DNA from: Lachnospiraceae bacterium
Lineage (GTDB): Bacteria > Bacillota > Clostridia > Lachnospirales > Lachnospiraceae
Length of the DNA: 64,000 bases
Assembly (NCBI GenBank): GCA_021628825.1
Contig: JAJXRY010000002.1
Span: 1,364,001 to 1,428,000, forward strand
Reading direction: 5' to 3'
The notes under the pieces are model-generated. The model ran no database searches. It had not been told where the DNA came from and saw nothing but the letters and a program-made list of their open reading frames with translations. Below are positions 58,494-64,000 of this stretch, piece by piece (the stretch's first letter is position 1; every line of letters begins with the position of its first letter). The position numbers and the translations under genes were made by a program.

Positions 58494-58540
58494 TAAAAGA
58501 CCTCAACTCACATGACGGTATGAGTTGAGGTCTTACATTT
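58494..58540 (-). terminator. rpsT terminator
   Basis: AAGACCTCAACTCA pairs perfectly with TGAGTTGAGGTCTT; on the minus strand TTTTAAAAT follows. Confidence 0.8.
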
Positions 58541-58575
58541 TCATTTCAAAAACTAAATTTCAGATCTTCCGATGA

Positions 58576-58839
58576 TTAAGCCATCTTGTTAACAGCCTGA
58601 GCTAAACGAGATACTTTTCTGGAAGCTGTGTTCTTATGGTAAACGCCCTTGCTGGCAGCCTTATCGATTACTGTAGTAGCAGCAACTAAAGCTTCCTGTG
58701 CAGCAGCCTTGTCGTTTGCTTCGATAGCAGCAACAACCTTCTTGACAGCTGTCTTAACTCCGGACTTGATTGCCTTATTTCTTTCAGCTCTTGTCTGATT
58801 AACTAAGATTCTCTTCTTTGCAGATTTAATGTTAGCCAC
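58576..58839 (-). CDS. rpsT: Ribosomal protein bS20
   Basis: 87 aa, intact, small-subunit 16S-binding protein. ANIKSAKKRILVNQT is the family start; helical Ala/Lys-rich body; ends RLAQAVNKMA. The start is GTG at 58839: AGGAGGTG stands 6 nt in front. Opposite strand to rnpB and gpr. Confidence 0.95.
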   Translation of the reverse strand: MANIKSAKKRILVNQTRAERNKAIKSGVKTAVKKVVAAIEANDKAAAQEALVAATTVIDKAASKGVYHKNTASRKVSRLAQAVNKMA

Positions 58840-59031
58840 GATGTACACCTCCTATTAAAATCGTAAGTTACTGAGATGTTTCATTAAAGCCGGACACGGA
58901 CGTCTTAATGTAAACACACGCATATTATTGTAGCCGTATCTTACAAATATGTCAATAACAAAAACGAATAAAAATATGACAATTCTGGAAAAAAATATTT
59001 ATGAAAAATAATTTCGGAGGGGCAGAAAAAA

Positions 59032-59942
59032 ATGGAGCAGGTGCAGATTCGGACGGACTTGGCTTTAGAAGCACGGGAAAGTGTCTCGGAGAAGGAGGAA
59101 CACCTTCATGGGGTGCAGGTGGAAGAAGAATATAAGGAAGAAAGTGAGATTAAGATTACACGGGTAACGATCGAGAGTAAGAATGGAGCACGTCTTCTGG
59201 GAAAGGCGATGGGAACCTATGTGACGCTGGAAGCCCCCAATATGGGACATCCGCATGAAGATAATCATGAAGAAATTGCCAGGGAGCTGGCGTATCAGAT
59301 CAAATCCCTGCTTCCGAAGGAAAAAGGAGCAGCTGAGTATTCTCATTATCGGTCTTGGAAACCGGGAGGTAACGGCAGATTCGTTGGGGCCGCGTGTGGT
59401 AGATAACCTGACGATTACTAGGCATATGGTAATGGAATTCGGGAATGCGGCTTATGAAGGCCGTAAGATTCCCCTTACCAGCAGCCTTGTTCCGGGCGTT
59501 ATGGCGAAGACCGGAATGGAATCACAGGAAATCATCAGCGGTGTGGTGGCACAGACACATCCGGATCTGGTACTTGTGATTGATGCATTAGCTGCAAGAT
59601 CGATCAAAAGACTGAATCGTACTATCCAGATTTCCAATGCGGGAATTAATCCGGGTTCCGGAGTCGGGAACTACCGGAATGCCATTCAGGAGGAGAACCT
59701 TGGCGTACCGGTCATTGCCCTCGGTGTTCCGACGGTTGTGGATGCAGCAACCATTGTACAGGATGTGGTCTTTAAGGACTGCAGTATGGAGGATCAGGAT
59801 TTCCTTGACCGGAAAGAAAAGATAACGGGTGCTATGGATGAGCTTTTACAATATGTATGTGACCGGCAAAGACGTGGATTACGAGATCCAGCAGATCAGC
59901 CATATCATCTGCAGTGCCATTCATCTGGCACTGGAGTTATAA
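59032..59942 (+). CDS. gpr: Spore germination protease GPR
   Basis: About 303 aa, aspartate-type protease of family A25 that degrades small acid-soluble spore proteins at germination. Blocks: RTDLALEARES, LIIGLGNREVTADSLGPRVV, SSLVPGVMAKTGMES, DLVLVIDALAARS, NPGSGVGN, GVPVIALGVPTVVDA. The frame errors lie near 59345 and 59850; the true end is QQISHIICSAIHLALEL at 59942. Start ATG 59032 with CGGAGG. Shows that the organism forms endospores. Confidence 0.92.
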
Positions 59943-60005
59943 AAAATATGAAATTGAATGATTAAGACAAAGCAAGCATAAAATACCCTAGTGGGGTGTG
60001 GAAAC

Positions 60006-61643
60006 TTGTATAGATTATGGAACAGTCATCTGGCCCGGAAGGGCATCATACAATTTGCAGCACTGGTGTTGATTAGTCAGGTGGAAATGGCGTATCTGCC
60101 TGTGGCGGGATATCTGCGGCAGATGGATAGCAGGGCCGCGGAGCTGTCACTGACAGAGCGTGCTATTGCCATGGAATCTGCCTATTATTATTATGGCGCA
60201 TATATAACAGCAGACTCGGGAGCGGCGGCAGTGGATGCGGAAGGTACAGGAGCTGCGGTTGCAGGAATAGAGGCGACGGAGGCTGGCACAGAGGTAAATG
60301 CGGGAAGCGCAGGAACAGGAGCCGCGGAGGCAGGCGCAGAAACGGAAAAGATAGGAGTGAATAAAGCGGGGACAGAAGCAAGAGAAGGGTCAGAGATAGA
60401 AGGTGTCGGCGCAGCAGAAATGACAGAACTGGCTGAATTTGCAGATTCGGTTGCAGACTCTAATGGAGAAGGTGGAAAAAAAGCGGGCAAGATGCACCGG
60501 CTGAAACGTCGGAAGGAATACGGATTCAAATTGTGGATTCAAGTGAAACAGGAATTTCGACGGGAATACAGATCCAGCCGGAGATTCAGGAAGAGATGTT
60601 GAAAGAACAGGAAGCGGTTCTGGAAGCACAGGGACAGGAGAAGCAAAAGGAACAGGAGGGGTTATGGAATGAAAGTACAGAAATTCCGCAGGAAGAATAC
60701 TTCAAGCAGATGCTGAGAGAGAATGGAATCGAAGATGTTGACAATCATTTAGCAGAAAAATGAATTCCGACAGAATGTAGAGTCCGGGCAGAACGCAGAG
60801 ACGGATCAAGGCACAGCAGAAAACGAAAGCTTCTCTTATGGGACTTCTTCTTCCGGATTTGAACTGGCGGCAGTGCCTGCCTATACATATGACTGGACGA
60901 AGCAGTGGTCGGAGGACGATCTGCGTTCAGAGTTCTTTGCGGTGGACGGTTCTACCAGTATGAAAGAAGAATATCTGGATGCAGAACGATTATTAAATGA
61001 AGATTTAATATTAAACAGTGGAGAGGAAACACAGGGGCCACAGATCCTGATTTATCATACGCATGCGAGTGAGGACTTTGTAGATTCCATTCCGGGAGAT
61101 CCATCGACAACGATTGTGGGAGCAGGTGACCGTCTGACGGAGCTTCTGGAGGGGTACGGCTTCCGCGTGCTACGTGATACGGGAGTCTATGACCAGGAAC
61201 GGGACAATGCCTATGAGAAGGCACTTCCGGCAGTTGAACAGATTCTGAAGGAGAATCCGAGTATCGAAGTAGTGATTGACCTGCACCGGGATGAAATGGC
61301 GAACGACCGGAGACTGGTTATGGATTTGCAGGGGCGGCCAACGGCCCGGTTTATGTTTTTTAACGGATTTAGCTATTTGCGGAAACAGGGAGAGATTTCC
61401 TATCTGGAAAACCCGTATATTCTGGATAATCTGGCATTTTCCTTTCAGGCGCAGGTGCTTGCCAATGAATATTACCCGGGACTGACCCGCAAGATTTACC
61501 TGAAAGCCTACCGTTATAACATGCATTTATGCCCGAAAAGCATGCTGATTGAATTAGGAGCGCAGAACAATACCGTCGAAGAAATCATGAATGCCTGCGA
61601 TCCGTTAGCACATGTTCTTGCCATGGTGCTCAAAAAGGGGTAA
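60006..61643 (+). CDS. spoIIP: Stage II sporulation protein P (amidase/transglycosylase)
   Basis: About 546 aa, degrades septal peptidoglycan during engulfment, membrane-anchored. N-terminal TM (GIIQFAALVLISQVEMAYL), a very long Ala/Glu/Gly-rich linker (about 60-270, AEAGTEV, AAEAGAETEK), then the SpoIIP domain: ILIYHTHASEDF, VVIDLHRDEM, PKSMLIELGAQNNTVEE. The start is not certain: TTG 60006 or GTG 59991. The linker is longer than in Bacillus. Frame errors near 60500 and 60750. Confidence 0.88.
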
Positions 61644-61649
61644 AATGAT

Positions 61650-61702
61650 AACTATTCAGAGCCATGCAACAGCGGTTTTACGAATGCGGTTCTGAATAGT
61701 TA
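61650..61702 (+). repeat. Dispersed hairpin element, copy 2
   Basis: AACTATTCAGAGCCATG ... CGAATGCGGTTCTGAATAGTT, same ends and core as at 45603-45655; TAAAATGA in front matches TATAATGT of copy 1. It lies in the lepA leader. Confidence 0.65.
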
Positions 61703-61749
61703 TCAGCATATTATGAAGAAATTACTATATCAGGAAAGGTTCAGAATTT

Positions 61750-63564
61750 ATGTCACATACTGATCAGAGTAAAATCCGGAATTTCTGCATTGTAGCGCAT
61801 ATTGACCACGGTAAGTCTACCCTTGCAGACCGTATCATAGAAAAGACGGGCCTGTTAACCAGCCGTGAAATGCAGGCACAGGTACTTGACAACATGGATC
61901 TGGAGCGGGAACGTGGAATTACGATTAAGGCACAGTCTGTCCGGACGATTTATAAAGCGCAGGATGGGGAAGAATACATTTTTAACCTGATTGATACGCC
62001 GGGGCATGTCGACTTCAATTATGAGGTCAGCAGAAGCCTTGCCGCATGCGATGGGGCTATTCTTGTCGTGGATGCAGCACAGGGAATCGAAGCCCAGACT
62101 CTTGCCAATGTTTATCTGGCACTGGATCATGACCTTGAGGTGTTCCCGGTTATTAATAAAATCGACCTGCCGAGTGCAGAGCCGGAGCGCGTAAAGAATG
62201 AAATTGAAGATGTCATCGGTATTGAAGCACAGGATGCACCGCTTATTTCAGCCAAGAACGGAATTGGCATTGATGAAGTACTGGAAGCGATTGTACATAA
62301 GATTCCGGCACCCAAGGGAGATCCCGATCAGCCGCTGAAAGCACTGATTTTTGACTCCTTATACGATTCCTATAAGGGGGTTATTATTTTCTGCCGTCTG
62401 ATGGACGGAAGGGTTTCCAAAGGGACAAGCATTAAGATGATGGCAACCGGCGCGACTGCCGAAGTTGTGGAGGTCGGCTATTTCGGAGCCGGACAGTTTA
62501 TCCCCTGTGAGGAACTGGAAGCCGGTATGGTAGGTTATATTACCGCTTCGATTAAGAATGTAAAGGATACAGCGGTCGGCGATACCGTGACGGATCTTAA
62601 TAATCCCTGTGCGGAGCCGCTTCCCGGATATAAGAAGGTGAATTCCATGGTATATTGCGGAATGTATCCGGCCGATGGCGCAAAGTATCCTGATCTGCGG
62701 GATGCGTTAGAGAAGCTACAGTTAAACGATGCGTCCTTAAGCTATGAGCCGGAAACCTCGATTGCGCTGGGTTTTGGCTTCCGATGCGGATTCCTGGGAC
62801 TGCTTCATCTGGAAATTATTCAGGAACGTTTGGAGCGGGAGTACAATCTGGATCTTGTGACAACCGCACCGGGTGTTATTTATCATGTACACAAGCTGAA
62901 CGGAGAAATGATTGAACTGACGAATCCGTCCAATCTGCCGGACCCGACAGAGATTGATTATATGGAAGAGCCGGTGGTTTCTGCAGAAATCATGGTGACA
63001 ACGGAGTTTATCGGTTCGATTATGGAGCTTTGCCAGGAGCGTCGTGGAAGATACCTTGGCATGGAGTATATTGAATCCACCAGAGCATTGCTGAAATACG
63101 AACTGCCATTAAATGAGATTATTTACGATTTCTTTGATGCACTGAAATCCCGTTCCAGAGGCTATGCTTCCTTTGACTATGAGTTAAAGGGCTATGAACG
63201 GTCCGAACTTGTAAAGTTGGATATTCTGATTAACAAGGAAGAGGTCGATGCGCTTTCCTTTATTGTGCACGCAGACAGTGCCTATGAGCGTGGCCGTAAG
63301 ATGTGCGAGAAGTTAAAGGATGAAATTCCGCGTCATATGTTTGAAATCCCGATTCAGGCAGCAATCGGCGGTAAGGTCATTGCCAGAGAAACCGTCAAGG
63401 CTTACCGGAAGGATGTGCTTGCGAAGTGTTACGGTGGTGATATTACCCGTAAGAAGAAGCTTCTGGAAAAGCAGAAGGAAGGAAAGAAACGTATGCGCCA
63501 GATTGGTAACGTGGAAATTCCGCAGAAAGCATTTATGAGCGTACTGAAACTGGATGATAATTAA
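61750..63564 (+). CDS. lepA: Elongation factor 4 (LepA)
   Basis: 604 aa, intact, ribosome-bound GTPase that back-translocates stalled tRNAs. G1 AHIDHGKSTLADR, G2 ERERGITIKAQSV, G3 DTPGHVDF, G4 NKIDLP; LepA-specific C-terminus KKKLLEKQKEGKKRMRQIG. Start ATG 61750 with AGGAAAGG. Standard place between spoIIP and hemW. Confidence 0.96.
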   Translation: MSHTDQSKIRNFCIVAHIDHGKSTLADRIIEKTGLLTSREMQAQVLDNMDLERERGITIKAQSVRTIYKAQDGEEYIFNLIDTPGHVDFNYEVSRSLAACDGAILVVDAAQGIEAQTLANVYLALDHDLEVFPVINKIDLPSAEPERVKNEIEDVIGIEAQDAPLISAKNGIGIDEVLEAIVHKIPAPKGDPDQPLKALIFDSLYDSYKGVIIFCRLMDGRVSKGTSIKMMATGATAEVVEVGYFGAGQFIPCEELEAGMVGYITASIKNVKDTAVGDTVTDLNNPCAEPLPGYKKVNSMVYCGMYPADGAKYPDLRDALEKLQLNDASLSYEPETSIALGFGFRCGFLGLLHLEIIQERLEREYNLDLVTTAPGVIYHVHKLNGEMIELTNPSNLPDPTEIDYMEEPVVSAEIMVTTEFIGSIMELCQERRGRYLGMEYIESTRALLKYELPLNEIIYDFFDALKSRSRGYASFDYELKGYERSELVKLDILINKEEVDALSFIVHADSAYERGRKMCEKLKDEIPRHMFEIPIQAAIGGKVIARETVKAYRKDVLAKCYGGDITRKKKLLEKQKEGKKRMRQIGNVEIPQKAFMSVLKLDDN

Positions 63565-64000
63565 ATGAAACAAAATTTGAGTTTGTATCTTCATATACCA
63601 TTTTGTGTACGAAAGTGTCTCTACTGTGATTTCCTGTCCGGCCCGCAGAGTGCGGACGTGCAGGAACAGTATGTAGAGGCACTGTGCCGTGAAATACAGG
63701 AGACATCGCCTGAATACCGGGAGTTTCAGGTGGTGTCTGTTTTTATTGGTGGTGGAACGCCGTCGGTGCTGCAGCCGGAACAGACGGTACGCATTATGGA
63801 AACAGTGAAACATTGCTTTGCCCTTACGGATACCTGTGAGATCAGTATGGAAATGAACCCGGGGACGGTGACACCGGAAAAGATGCGGTCCTATCATGCT
63901 TGTGGAATCAACCGGATCAGCATTGGCTTACAGTCTGCCAATGACAGGGAGCTGAAAGCCCTTGGCAGGATCCATACCTATGCAGACTTTTTGAAAGCCT
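63565..64000 (+). CDS. hemW: HemW radical-SAM heme chaperone, 3'-partial
   Basis: First 145 aa. Radical SAM cysteines in IPFCVRKCLYCDF, SAM motif VFIGGGTPSVL, EMNPGTVTPEKM, RISIGLQSANDRELKALGR. HemW delivers heme to membrane proteins and resembles HemN. ATG 63565 is the base after the lepA TAA. Runs off the window. Confidence 0.9.
   Translation, partial: MKQNLSLYLHIPFCVRKCLYCDFLSGPQSADVQEQYVEALCREIQETSPEYREFQVVSVFIGGGTPSVLQPEQTVRIMETVKHCFALTDTCEISMEMNPGTVTPEKMRSYHACGINRISIGLQSANDRELKALGRIHTYADFLKA

Noticed and set aside
60163..60529. Minus-strand Pro/Leu- and Ala/Pro-rich frames opposite spoIIP
   Set aside because: They mirror the GCG/GAG/GGA-rich Ala/Glu/Gly linker of SpoIIP and have no start signals.

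Overview
The window reads as a chromosomal segment of a spore-forming Clostridia, most likely a gut Lachnospiraceae. The reasons are the syntenic blocks dnaG-rpoD-trmK and rpsT-gpr-spoIIP-lepA-hemW, two endospore genes (gpr, spoIIP), an Rpn-family nuclease gene, DUF6033 and DUF6320 genes, a class A RNase P RNA, and a large plant/host-glycan locus in DNA of moderate GC content. Assignment below family level is not possible from the sequence alone.

A warning applies to the whole window. More than fifty single-base frame changes interrupt genes, most in A or T runs of 4-8. They also hit genes that cannot be dispensable (dnaG, rpoD, gpr, an ABC ATPase Walker A motif), so I treat them as consensus sequencing errors and give whole-gene spans. 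Three genes are different, because whole segments are missing: a GH43 enzyme, a BAAT-type hydrolase and metY. These are listed as pseudogenes.

Layout. 1-1422: CapA-like protein. 1424-18677: fucosyl-glycan locus with GH31, GH2, a double-thioredoxin/CcdA membrane protein, two tandem GH95 fucosidases, a GH43 remnant, an AraC regulator, then a fucose operon (dehydrogenase, aldo/keto reductase, FucU mutarotase, GH29 fucosidase). The GH31 gene and the fucose operon share a nearly identical promoter/operator. The enzyme set fits removal of Fuc, Gal and Xyl from fucosylated xyloglucan or similar glycans. 18716-31285: a DUF1275 membrane protein, a Crp/Fnr regulator divergent from a ferredoxin with a palindrome at -41.5, plsY, a GT28 glycolipid synthase, two CobW-type GTPases (one very His-rich, one fused to a YcgQ-like domain), a membrane protein, duplicated lipoproteins, a broken hydrolase and an intact CapA lipoprotein.

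31289-34832: accessory region with an Rpn nuclease, a 5'-truncated hydrolase, and a 1.7 kb segment bounded by a 19-bp copy of the 3' end of tRNA-Leu and the tRNA gene itself. That segment holds a coiled-coil membrane protein, a candidate type I toxin-antitoxin pair and structured repeats. 34912-41216: a DUF6512 protein, an ABC exporter operon behind a DtxR-like box, an antisense small ORF and DUF6033. 41364-45515: sulfur operon with a Cys-rich leader peptide and textbook attenuator, a metY remnant separated from the leader by tandem 57-59 bp repeats, and a complete cystine-type ABC transporter. 45603-51309: aminopeptidase, small membrane proteins and a DUF6320/acyltransferase/esterase cluster. 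51417-64000: housekeeping genes dgt, dnaG, rpoD, trmK, a nucleoside kinase, rnpB, rpsT, gpr, spoIIP, lepA and the start of hemW.

The strongest candidates for undescribed biology are the cysteine attenuator (41491-41668), the tRNA-flanked toxin-antitoxin segment (33030-34832), the shared promoter with the redox membrane protein in the fucosyl-glycan locus, and the twin small membrane proteins at 47670-47929.
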